From NCBI RefSeq assembly GCF_000485595.1, contig NW_014577241.1:229748-280702 (forward strand): DNA of 50,955 bases. Reading direction: 5' to 3'. The translations under genes and the position numbers were made by a program. The notes below the pieces were generated by a model. The model worked only from the letters and a program-made list of their open reading frames with translations, made no database searches and had not been told where the DNA came from. The stretch comes from Priapulus caudatus (Eukaryota > Priapulida > Priapulimorpha > Priapulimorphida > Priapulidae). Shown here in pieces: positions 1-8,792 of the stretch; position 1 is the first letter of the stretch, and each line of letters begins with the position of its first letter.

Positions 1-165
1 TTATTATTATTATAATGTATGTATTATTCACTACTGATAATATGAATAATCTATAACATGACACTACTGATATATAACATGACACTCCTGATAATATGAA
101 TAATCTATAACATGACACTCCTGATAATATGAATAATCTATAACATGACACTCCTGATCGCATCC
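1..165. repeat. Tandem repeat, unit about 33 bp, AT-rich
   Basis: A unit containing the motifs ACACTCCTGATAATATGAAT and AATCTATAACATG repeats about four times from the left edge of the window, with small variations. No coding potential is seen. The array may continue to the left of the window. Confidence 0.8.
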
Positions 166-1085
166 ACCAAACATACAAGCTGTGACGATAGATTTTAGCG
201 ACGAGTGACGTCGTGTAAAACCTTGCGTGCACGTGGGGGTTCAGCGCGTCACAATATATCCTGTGGCTCGCAGTAACTTCTACAGGTCTAGCTCTACGCG
301 TAAGTTCATGACTTCATGTATTTATATATAATAGTGTATAAGCACCGTAGTCACGTGATCGGTCACGCAACGTTCAGTGATCGGATGGTATAAACCATAA
401 AACGCTCTTATTCACATCATGTTCACAGTATATCATATTAGACATCAAATTCTAATGTTTGCAGGCATTTAAGGGGCTTCGCGAGCGATGTTCCATGTTT
501 CACCTGAATTCCTTTGACCTGCACTCTCCCATGTAAAGGGATCATCCGTCAACGACCTCCAGGAGTCTTTGACTCTGTGCCACTTCCTCCACAGGGGAAA
601 TAACAGAGCTGCTAATGTTAGCCTTGACGGTAAGAGCCTGTGTTGTTAAGCTTTTATTTCAAATAGCTTCAAGGAGTCAAAATGGCCGGGGCCTGTTGCC
701 CAGGTTTAGCTTGTCTAGTACTGACCGATAATGAACCTAGGATCGCTCGGGAGCTAAAATCTATCACCAGTGTTCTGCACACGGGCACCGAACCTGCTGT
801 GACTAACCTCAGCTCGTCTACCCTACGACCACAGAAAGTGGGTTCCGGAAAGTTCAACGCTTGCACACCACGTCAAATCAGGAGCATAGCTAGAACTCAT
901 TCTGCCTGGGCAGAAGGGGGAGTGGGCAAAGACACGAGTGGTTTGCGTTCTAGGTATTTGACTGCGGGCAGTTTGCCAGTGACGCATAGACCTAATATCG
1001 TCTACATCGGTCCTGGGGGGAGGGGACTGCCCCCCTTGCTCCCCCCTCCCCCCACACACACACCCGCTAGCCAGGGTCACTCTGC
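166..1085. other. Intergenic stretch, no recognised gene
   Basis: Mixed-composition DNA. An ATG at 682 in good context (AAAATGG) opens a 135-codon frame to 1089 on the plus strand, with an overlapping 65-codon frame on the minus strand. Neither resembles a family I know. The C-terminal part of the plus frame is low-complexity proline and threonine-rich sequence from a C-rich tract at 1015-1066. I do not call a gene here. Confidence 0.5.
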
Positions 1086-1370
1086 ATGACGAGACGCTTC
1101 ATACAAAACCGTTAGAAAGTCGCATGTGAGTGGGAAGCAGAGTGGCCGGAAACACCGACGTAAGCCGACGCAGCTGTGTGTGAGTCAACCTCGCCGCTGC
1201 GCTGGACAGCCGCCGCCGTCATCGCCGTCATCGTCGCCGCCGCGCAAACAATCGCGCCAGAGCTTTACGACGTTCGCGTGCCGATCCGCTGACGGCGACA
1301 CCGCGGTGAACTCGCGAGGCTGCGGTTAAGCCACGACGCGCGCGGGGGGATGCGGGCCAAAAGTCTGGGA
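1086..1370. other. CpG-dense GC-rich segment
   Basis: A short CpG-rich block (CGCCGTCATCGTCGCCGCCG and similar) stands out from its AT-rich surroundings and is followed directly by a long GT/GC microsatellite. It could be a promoter or first exon of an unseen gene, but no open frame in it resembles a known protein. Confidence 0.35.
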
Positions 1371-1404
1371 TTCAGAAACCCAGGGGATGCAGCTCGTAGC
1401 TAGA

Positions 1405-1675
1405 GGTGTGTGCGTTCGTGTGTGCGTGTGTGCGTGAGTGCGTGAGTGTATGTGTGAATACGTGTGTGTGCGTGCGTGTGCGTTCGTGTTTGTTAGTGTG
1501 TGTGCGTGCGTACATGTGCGTGCGTGTGTGTGCGTGTGTACGTGTGAACGCGTGCGTATGTGCGTGCGTGCGTGTATGTGTGAATACGTGTGTGTGCGTG
1601 CGTGTGCGTGCGTGTACGTGCGAATGCGTGTGCATGCGTGCCCGCGTGTGGGTGCGTACATGTACATGTGTGTGC
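1405..1675. repeat. Degenerate (GT)n / (GTGC)n microsatellite
   Basis: About 270 bp of alternating purine-pyrimidine sequence built from GTGT, GTGC and GTGA units. All frames are open here only because of the repeat; the resulting Val/Cys/Arg and His/Thr peptides are not genes. Alternating GT/GC tracts can adopt Z-DNA. Confidence 0.9.
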
Positions 1676-2045
1676 AGGGATGGGAGAGGTTAGAATCAGG
1701 AATGCCACGAACTGGGATGCTAAAAATTTAGGATAGGTAATTGCAGACGGGGGAGCGCTTCGAGTTAGCCGAGCTGTTCCAGGGCTGCGGATGCTGAGAG
1801 ATGAGAATGCCGAAAACCGGGGGAAGCTGGTGAAGCTGACGCACAGCGATGCTGAAAGCTCAGAAGGATGAGAATCGGTGATGCTAACAGCTGGTGAAGC
1901 CAAGCACTCGAGTGATGCTGAGTGATGAGGAGGTCGAGAGTCAGGAAAGACGAGCGTCAGGGAGGCTCAGAGCCTGGGAAGCTGAGAGCTCGTGAAACCG
2001 AGACACGGTGATGTAAAAGATGGGAAGCTTAAGAATTTAGACAGG
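1676..2045. repeat. Degenerate minisatellite, about 20-25 bp motif
   Basis: Imperfect repetition of GATGCTGAGAG, GGTGAAGC and GGGAAGCT-like words over about 370 bp. No gene is visible. Confidence 0.5.
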
Positions 2046-2396
2046 CAAGCACACACACTGCACATGTATGTGAACTACTGTGGGGTTTAACCCATTGCTT
2101 CCAAGAGGCTTTTTAATGTACTGATGCACTACTTCCTGTACACGGCAGATCTGCTGAAACGAATACACTCAGTCACCATATCCTAGGTAACATGCAACAT
2201 GCACTGCATGTGTGCCGATAACAGAAATTTTGTTGAGCCGCCCAGCAATAACGTTATCATATGCATAACCTTGATGTTATGCATATATAATATATATATA
2301 TTCACTGACACATCAGCCTTCGTTCATCGCAAAAACGCATTCGGATCGGCAAGCGATTGCTTTGCACCTTTTTTTCTCTCCACGACACAAACATAG

Positions 2397-2447
2397 ATAC
2401 ATCCAAGAGCAGATAAAGAAGGCTTCTTTATCTGCTCTTGATACATC
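2397..2447. mobile_element. 37-bp palindromic insertion with 7-bp direct repeats
   Basis: A near-perfect palindrome at 2404-2440 (18-bp arms beginning CAAGAGCAGATAAAGAAG, one-base spacer) is flanked on both sides by the exact 7-mer ATACATC (2397-2403 and 2441-2447). Duplicated flanks at an inverted repeat are what a transposition event leaves. It is far shorter than ordinary MITEs. Comparable insertions occur at 6182, 10529 and 44246. Confidence 0.6.
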
Positions 2448-3035
2448 TCATCATCGCATTGACATCGCAACTTTATATCGCACATCTGCCTATATTACGT
2501 CAACGCGCTTTCACGCGGCTCGTTAGTGGAGACAGTGCAGGCCTGGGGCTGACTACACAATGCAGCCTTGCAGACGAGAACAGCACACGTGCCAGACGCA
2601 ACGTGAAATAAAATATGAAGGCTATTTTAAAAGTTTCGAGCACTTTCTATGCGGTGTGCCACACACAAACACGCACCTCCCTCCCCCTTCCGCAAGATTT
2701 TTAAGTGCCCAATGAGTGGGTACCATGAACCAATGAATGACCGCATGTCACGCAATAACGAAAGCGGCAACGTTTGATATCAGACATCGATTCTCCAGCA
2801 ACTTATATCTACGATGGCCCTACATTATCGGACATTGGTTCAATCCACTAGCGCTGCATCTGAACAGATGCTAAAAACGATAGGGCAGCGGTATCTCCAC
2901 ACAACTCCCTTGCGTGCATGTACACAAATTATTTGTGCAGAGTTTTACAGCTGTGTAATCGCAATCTATTTAAAATGGGTTTACGTGCAGCAGCATGTGA
3001 CGTTTTTGTGCTGTATTCCCTAGCTTTTGTAATGT
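2448..3035. other. Intergenic stretch, no recognised gene
   Basis: AT-rich, unremarkable sequence. Two short frames at 2814-3023 (+) and 2929-3183 (-) show no family resemblance. I see no RNA gene. Confidence 0.5.
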
Positions 3036-3036
3036 A

Positions 3037-3150
3037 GACCTGTAGTGTAATGTAGGTAGTGTAATGTAGGTAGTGTAATGTAGGGTAGTGTAATGTAGGT
3101 AGTGTAATGTAGGGTAGTGTAATGTAGGTAGTGTAATGTAGGGTATTAAT
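3037..3150. repeat. Minisatellite, unit GTAGTGTAATGTAG(G)
   Basis: About eight tandem copies of a 14-15 bp unit, alternating with and without one extra G. The minus strand gives a Leu/His/Tyr/Thr repeat frame that is not a gene. Confidence 0.9.
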
Positions 3151-3403
3151 GGTAGTCGTCTGTTCGACTAATGAACTTGACAACGCAATTCGACTCTGAA
3201 TTGGGAGTTCAGCCTCAGGTGAAGTAAGGCATACAGGGTATTGATTGCATCAACTTACTTTAACACGGCTGTGAAACAACTCACAGTGAACTCTCAACTC
3301 ATTCGTCAGTCTGTTTGACAGATGTGATTTACCAACCAGTAAGAGTCTATTGTAAATTTGTACACATGTTGACATCGGCCGATGTACTATACTACTGTAT
3401 ATG

Positions 3404-3733
3404 ACTACTGTAGATTGTGATTTGAAATCACTGCGAGCAGAATTGTTTGGGGTGTTGGTTAATATTTATGGAAGCATTCCGAGGGAGTCAAATCGAGCCC
3501 AGCTGATATCGAATCAGGAAGTCCAACTGTAAAACCGGTAGTATTTGATAAAGGATTTTATATCTACCGGTAGATATAAAATCCTTTATCAAATACTTGC
3601 TGTTTTACAGTTGGACTTCCTGATTCGATATCAGCTGGGCTCGATTTGACTCCCTCGGAATGCTTCCATAAATATTAACCAACACCCCAAACAATTCTGC
3701 TCGCAGTGATTTCAAATCACAATCTACAGTAGT
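3404..3733. repeat. 330-bp near-perfect palindrome with no spacer
   Basis: The left arm (3404-3568) and right arm (3569-3733) are reverse complements, meeting at the self-complementary centre TATCTACCGGTAGATA. The only clear difference is a 4-5 base block near 3536-3540 (CCGGT versus CAGCA in the other arm). I find no convincing direct repeats at the ends. It may be a fold-back element, a recent inverted duplication, or an assembly chimera. Confidence 0.85.
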
Positions 3734-4804
3734 ATAGAGCAAGAAAAAGGCAAGAAATAAGCACACACGTTACTGTTAGCTTAATGAAACTGTGACACTT
3801 CTATAGAGAGTAAACCATACTCACGCATTTGGGCAGACGCACTTCAGATATGCTGGCTTGATCTCCGCTAGTCCTGCCGCCCAGCCGTGCCTGAATACAA
3901 TCACATTTTTTGATAACCATTGCCACACCAATCCATGCACGCATACGTGCACCTGCAAACATACATGTATACACACACAAGCACTCTTTCTCTCCCTCTC
4001 CCCCATCTCCCTTATCCCGGTGTCCCTGTCACTCTATACCTTGTTCACACACTGAGTAGTGAGTACCATTCCACCCTGGGAATTCTGATGTGTTTATGTT
4101 TCTCTGGTCTCTACACCACACGTGGCTGTGTTACAGCTACATGATTAATATATGCACTCGATGTGCAGATTATACAACTATAGTTATTTATTTCGTTATT
4201 CAATTACTTTGAAGCATTGGCAAGAGGTATTCTGTAACCAGACACGAGCACTGCATCAAGTTGATCTATGGTTTTCACTGATATGCCTATAATTACAATT
4301 GTTAGGGTGATTACTGCATCACATTCTCTGCTTTGTACAATTGCAAACAATATAGTACAAATTTGTACGCGTATGTTTTGGGGAAAATCGGTGAATGTCA
4401 AGTTCATTATTACCTGCCTGTCTCAATATCATTGCAAATACTAGTCGTTACAAGCATTTTGATTTTACAAGACACAGCCTGGATACGTACCCAGTGTCGC
4501 CCAGACCATGCAGAAATATCAGCTGGAAAATAAGCAATAAGAGATAACATAAATATTAGTTTACTGTCAGGTAGAAGAACACCTTAAAGGTTTGACAGAT
4601 ATTTTAGCACACAGGGTGATCATGCACACTGCATGTTCACATGTTCACCCATTATGTTGAACTTGATTATACGATTGTACATATCGACCACTGTTACTTC
4701 TACAATGACACAACCACCGATATAGAGAAAGAGGGAATATATAGATAAGAACATATAGATGTTATCTTGATGTTATCAAGAGCATATTAAGTATACTTAA
4801 TACG
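3734..4804. other. Intergenic stretch, no recognised gene
   Basis: AT-rich DNA with several 60-75 codon frames on both strands (3821-4006, 3858-4144, 4204-4407, 4333-4533), none resembling a known protein. No tRNA or rRNA is visible. Confidence 0.5.
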
Positions 4805-5027
4805 GCTGAGAGGGTCTATGTCCCCCAGGGTACTGCCGGAACGTACCCTGGTACTATCTAATATGCCGGACCTTACCCCGCCTACTCCACTAACGAGTCT
4901 AGGGAGTCGCCTAAGCCTACTACCTAACCCTAACCATATCAAATAGTTACCAGGGTACGTTCTGGTATACCGGACCGTATCCAGGGTACGTTCCGGCAGT
5001 ACCCTGGGGGACATAGACCCTATCAGC
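4805..5027. mobile_element. MITE family A, copy 1
   Basis: Begins GCTGAGAGGGTCTATGTCCC and ends with the reverse complement of nearly the same sequence. The inverted termini extend about 50 bp and include CAGGGTACTGCCGGAACGTA. The interior carries CGCCTACTCC, GAGTCTAGGGAGTCGCCTA and CTAACCCTAACCATATC. The flanks CTTAATACG and TATAATACA are similar and could be an aged 9-bp target duplication. No ORF, so non-autonomous. Confidence 0.85.
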
Positions 5028-5164
5028 TATAATACACTCTTGATGTTATTTTACTCCCGCTGTTAGATACTGTACTTGTCTGTTTAATAGAATAGCGGAA
5101 TTCTATGCAAGCGAGGTACCATATGCCTCGTGTCAGGGCATCTAATTGCTCGACCTAACTGTAC

Positions 5165-5375
5165 ACCCAGTCTACAGAGAAGGGGCAAATCCAGAGGGTT
5201 TGGGTGACCAGTTTCCATATGTTATTCTGCAGCTAGGGGGGGTCCGGGGGCATGGCCCCCCGGGAATTAAAAAAAAAATTGGCTATATTTGGTGCATTCT
5301 GGTGAATTTTGAGGCCTGTGACCGGTTTCTGGAAACTGGTGCGAACCGGCCTAAATCCGCGCCTGCAGAGAATGG
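5165..5375. mobile_element. Probable degenerate DNA-transposon relic
   Basis: The left edge, AGGGGCAAATCCAGAGGG, and the right edge, CCTAAATCCGCGCCTGCAG, are imperfect inverted repeats. In between is CTAGGGGGGGTCCGGGGGCA. The reverse complement of that block (GGGGGCAT...CCCCGGACCCCCCTAG) recurs at 5812-5836 and 10397-10428, so it is a dispersed repeat module. The small frames here (for example 5233-5430) are repeat-derived. Confidence 0.45.
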
Positions 5376-5659
5376 CAGTTCTTCCCTTGCCCACAACATC
5401 ATAATAGTGGTCACGGCACTGCAGAACCACTGTATTCTATTAAAGGAGGTATATTCCTTGGTTTTAGGCCTTAGTCGTTACAACGTGGCATATTTATGCT
5501 GTTGACTGTTGTGCTTACTATGTGATTAGACGATTCCTGGTCTTTTTATGTGGGGAAGGGGGGCGAGGAACAGATAACAGCAAAGAATGCAGTAAAAAGG
5601 CATGTTATGACTCGTAGGAATTGGCTTGAATTGGGTAGGAAAAGACAGGGGACCGAACC
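5376..5659. other. Intergenic stretch, nothing recognised
   Basis: No coding, RNA or clear repeat signal in this interval. Confidence 0.4.
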
Positions 5660-5921
5660 ATTTTAGGCAGTGGCGCCCGCAGATAGAAGCACTGGAAGCA
5701 CAGTGCTTCCAGTAAATTTTGGGTTAAAAAATTTTGTTCCTAAATCTCTCTCGCAAGACTCACCAGATTGCATCTCCAGATCGACGTCTACCATTTAAAA
5801 ATTTCCACGGGGGGCATGTCCCCAGACCCCCCTAGCATGCAGCGTGCCTATAGCGCTTGCTTTTTATTATCACTGAGGATTTTATCCTTCTGTGCTTCTG
5901 TGGGCGCCAGTAATTTTTAGG
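5660..5921. mobile_element. MITE with CAGTGGCGCC termini
   Basis: Starts CAGTGGCGCCCGCAGATAGA at 5668 and ends TGTGCTTCTGTGGGCGCCAG plus TAA at 5913, so the termini are imperfect inverted repeats including the shared word GAAGCAC/GTGCTTC. The flanks ATTTTAGG and TTTTTAGG match 7 of 8. An 8-bp duplication and CAGTGGCG-type ends are typical of hAT elements; this assignment is inference. No ORF. Confidence 0.55.
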
Positions 5922-6181
5922 AGTGAAGCGGTCTAGGGAACTTTACTGACGAGAACGAAGAAGCTCCTAATGTATATTTATAATATTATTATTACTATTA
6001 AGTATTAAGCTCCTGTGATTATCTCCAACGAATTATTGATATTTTACTTAGTGGTTAATTCATAATTGTTAGCAATAAATGAATAATAGTCGTACTCGTA
6101 GGCGTAATTGTTCGCATGACTGAATTGTATTTTACGTTTTGCTAGCTATCGACTATAAACTAACTCCACGAGCAACAGCAG
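5922..6181. other. Intergenic stretch, AT-rich, nothing recognised
   Basis: AT-rich sequence without coding or repeat structure that I can support. Confidence 0.4.
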
Positions 6182-6251
6182 TCATTGAAGTAGCTCTAGT
6201 ATGGCCTGCGGCAACTGTACGCGGGCTATAGTACTAGAGCTATCATTGAAG
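6182..6251. mobile_element. 52-bp inverted-repeat insertion with exact 9-bp duplication
   Basis: TAGCTCTAGTA at 6191 and TACTAGAGCTA ending at 6242 are perfect 11-bp inverted termini of a 52-bp insert. The exact 9-mer TCATTGAAG lies on both sides (6182-6190 and 6243-6251). The duplication marks it as a transposed insertion. It is too short to encode anything. Confidence 0.65.
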
Positions 6252-6319
6252 CTGCATTTTGAAGAACACGTCTGACAGTGTCACAGTAGGGCCCTACTGT
6301 CAGGCTAGTGCAGTGGGTT

Positions 6320-6562
6320 TTAACTTTTACGGCTTACCGTCGCTGTGTGCCTCGCTGTCGCATTCACAATAACCGGAGCAGCCATATCCTCGTTGTTCGA
6401 GGGTTGGTTACCCATAAACCAGACCAGCAACGCAACAAATATAAATATACAGAAAAAGAACGTTCCACGAACAGTCGCCGTCTTACTTAGAAAGCAAAAC
6501 ACTCGAACTGTACGCGCTGGCGAAAACCTTTTGAGTTTTGACTGTACTGTATGGCGGTACAC
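6320..6562 (-). other. Orphan ORF with one membrane segment; possible first exon
   Basis: An 80-codon frame on the minus strand. Residues 1-33 are basic (MYRHTVQSKLKRFSPARTVR at the start). A hydrophobic stretch (FFFCIFIFVALLVWF) lies around residues 34-50, followed by a polar tail containing NATARH. Near its end is a good splice donor (GACG before GTAAGC). A short basic head followed by one membrane span is the layout of type II membrane proteins such as Golgi glycosyltransferases and sulfotransferases. I find no downstream exon on the minus strand, so this may be chance. Confidence 0.25.
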
Positions 6563-6589
6563 ATATCACGTGACTGAGTAATGGTACTG

Positions 6590-7187
6590 TTGGCCAATTG
6601 AATATCTTTTTGAAAGGCGTTTTCTTTTACAATTCCAATGGTTGTTACAATTTACAGAAGTCAAATTAAAACATGCGGATTATATCATCCTAAATACATA
6701 GCGACATTAACTAGGTGTTAAATACAAATTACTAGTGTCATATATCAAGGAAACCCACGTTCCCACGTTCCCATAACCCCCTTAAACCCCAGCATCCGGC
6801 CGTTAGCTATATTATCGATTCAACTGTATACAGCACGCACAATCCGAATATATCAGGTACATCTGTCTTTTAAATGTAATGCAAGATTTTAATTCAGTGA
6901 AAGTGTTATTGTAGTTGAACATTTGTAGTTGAACATTTCACGTCATTTGGTCAGATGATTCATACAGTTAGTTGGTTTGCGAAATGGCGTCGATGCTCTT
7001 TTGTCTGGGAAGATGGCGGTATCGTTGTTGTTGCTCAGATGTTTTACAATAATATAAAAGCTTTTCAGTCGACATAAGAAGTATAAATGATATGTTATGC
7101 CTGTGGATAGTGTAGCTGTTTGTATTTTCTAACATATTCTGTACCAAAGTGTTGTTTTAGTCAAGCTTGGTAGTGTAATTAGACCCT
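6590..7187 (+). promoter_or_regulatory. Probable promoter and 5' non-coding exon of the zinc-finger gene
   Basis: Around 6984-7020 there are two ATGGCG words. One of them, GAAGATGGCGG, matches the YY1-type element common near animal transcription starts. The ATG at 6984 opens a 22-codon uORF ending TAA near 7050. A consensus donor (CCCT before GTAAGT) at 7187/7188 would join to the acceptor at 8762/8763, which lies 30 bp upstream of the chosen start codon. No transcript evidence is available, so the start site is approximate. Confidence 0.35.
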
Positions 7188-7638
7188 GTAAGTATGCGCT
7201 TGTTGTTCTGTTGTTTCCACATTTCCGTGGCACTTGTTACTCTCCAACAAGTGCACATAGCTGTTTATCTGTTTTCAACTTAACAAGTGGACATGTTAAA
7301 AATAATTTCAATCAGTAGTTTTAGTCAAATACTGTCTCACCATTCACTGTGTGACTATTTATTGAACGCGAATAGGCCTACCTTCCAAATGTCTGCTGAA
7401 CATCCCCTCCTCCATCATGATCATGTCAGTTCTTCATGGTCGGACTGGCATTACATGTCTACTTCAGTAGTCGCTACTTCTACTTGCATAAATTGTTCTG
7501 TTGTCGGCAAGACTAAGAAGATTGGCTGGCAGTACGGCAGTAGGCAGTACGGCAGTACCACCAAAAGTGGAGTTCAGTAAAATTATTCAAAATGTATGCT
7601 ACACATCTCAGATTGCCAATGCTACTACTACTACTAGT

Positions 7639-7846
7639 GCTGAGAGGGTCTATGATGTCCCCAGGGCAGGGTTAGTGTTACTGCCAGGTACCCTGGTACT
7701 ATACTATCTAATATGCCGGACCGTACCTCGCCTACTCCACTAACGAGTCTAAGGAGTCGCCTACACCCTAATTCTAACCCTAACCATATCAAATAGTGAC
7801 CAGGGTACGTTCAGGCAGTACCTTGGGGGACATAGACCCTATGAGC
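7639..7846. mobile_element. MITE family A, copy 2
   Basis: Opens GCTGAGAGGGTCTATGATGT and closes with CATAGACCCTATGAGC, with the same CGCCTACTCC and CTAACCCTAACC interior as copy 1. It is followed after a 12-bp spacer by copy 3 in inverted orientation. It lies upstream of the first coding exon of the zinc-finger gene, in its putative first intron. Confidence 0.8.
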
Positions 7847-7849
7847 GTA

Positions 7850-8061
7850 ACTAGTAGTGCTCATAGACATAGGGTCTATGTCCCCCAGGTTACTGCCGGA
7901 ACGTACCCTGGTAACTATTTGATATGGTTAGGGAGTAGGCGTAGGCGACTCCCTATACTCGTTAGTGGAGCAGGTGAGAGGTACAGTCCGGCATATTAGA
8001 TAGTACCAGGGTACGTTCCGGCAGTACCCTGGGGGACATAGACCCTCTCAGCACTAGTAGT
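7850..8061. mobile_element. MITE family A, copy 3, with exact 9-bp target duplication
   Basis: The element runs 7859-8052, from GCTCATAGACATAGGGTC to CATAGACCCTCTCAGC. The exact 9-mer ACTAGTAGT flanks it (7850-7858 and 8053-8061). A 9-bp duplication with long inverted termini is characteristic of Mutator-like (MULE) elements. With copy 2 it forms a roughly 450-bp inverted arrangement bounded by CTACTACTACTACTAGT at 7622 and its complement ending at 8069. Confidence 0.85.
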
Positions 8062-8153
8062 AGTAGTAGGATTACACAGTAAACACTAAAGACATTAATT
8101 AAGTCATTGTTACTAAACTCTGTGTTCACTGTTAACAATATTATTTTTATTAA

Positions 8154-8265
8154 TATAAATTAGGCCGTGGCTACGCGTCCGGACATTCATCTCACGCAGT
8201 GGTCTTGTGACACGTACACGCATGATTGCGCAACGGTACGCTCTGCTGATTGCCGAGTGTGTGTG

Positions 8266-8302
<37 letters not shown>

Positions 8303-8593
8303 ATGTGTATGTGTGTGTGTATGTGTGAGAGAGAGAGAGAGAGAGCTAGAGGTGTGTGTGAGAGAGATAGTGCTGCGCGTGTGTGTGTGAAAGAGAGAGA
8401 GAGAGCGAGAGAGGACGGATGAAAGAATAGACGGCGGCAGTGCATATATTGTATATTTTCGGCAATCAGCAGAGCGTCCCGTTGCGTAATCATGCATGTA
8501 CGCGAGTTGCGCAATCACTGAGATGGATGTCCGGATGCGTAGCCTGGAGGCTAGGCGACCGGTTCCGGACGCGTAGCCACTGCGTATAAATTA
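8154..8593. mobile_element. MITE family C carrying a GA/GT microsatellite, 9-bp duplication
   Basis: Inverted termini GTGGCTACGCGTCCGGA (8168) and TCCGGACGCGTAGCCAC (to about 8580) bound a 422-bp insert at 8163-8584, flanked by the exact 9-mer TATAAATTA (8154-8162 and 8585-8593). Longer subterminal arms also pair (for example GCTGATTGCCGA near 8247 with TCGGCAATCAGC near 8459). The centre is filled by (GA)n and (GT)n tracts. No transposase. The MULE-like assignment rests on duplication length only. Confidence 0.8.
8256..8412. repeat. (GA)n/(GT)n compound microsatellite
   Basis: Runs of GA and GT dinucleotides inside MITE C. They create open frames on both strands (Glu/Arg on plus; Ser/Leu/His/Thr on minus) that should not be annotated as genes. 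Confidence 0.9.
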
Positions 8594-8792
8594 ATAGTGC
8601 CACTACTAGAAAATATGTATGGCTTTGTTGGCTATGGTATGGTATGAGCTAGCTTTGTTGTGGTTACTCTGAATTGTAATCTAATAAACAGTTGTAACTG
8701 CCCAAATAGATGTAAGATAAAGTCGTCCATGCAATAGCTCTGTTATTATTTTTTATTTGTAGGTAGTTTGAAGCCTGAACCTAATCTTCGAG

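Noticed and set aside
682-1089. 135-codon frame with good start context
   Set aside because: No family resemblance and a low-complexity proline/threonine tail; the overlapping antisense frames are equally good.
1326-1903. Several overlapping open frames on both strands
   Set aside because: They exist only because the GT/GC microsatellite lacks stop codons; the His/Thr/Ala and Cys/Val/Arg peptides are repeat translations.
4204-4407. Small hydrophobic minus-strand frame
   Set aside because: No signal, motif or conserved neighbour; length is expected by chance in AT-rich DNA.
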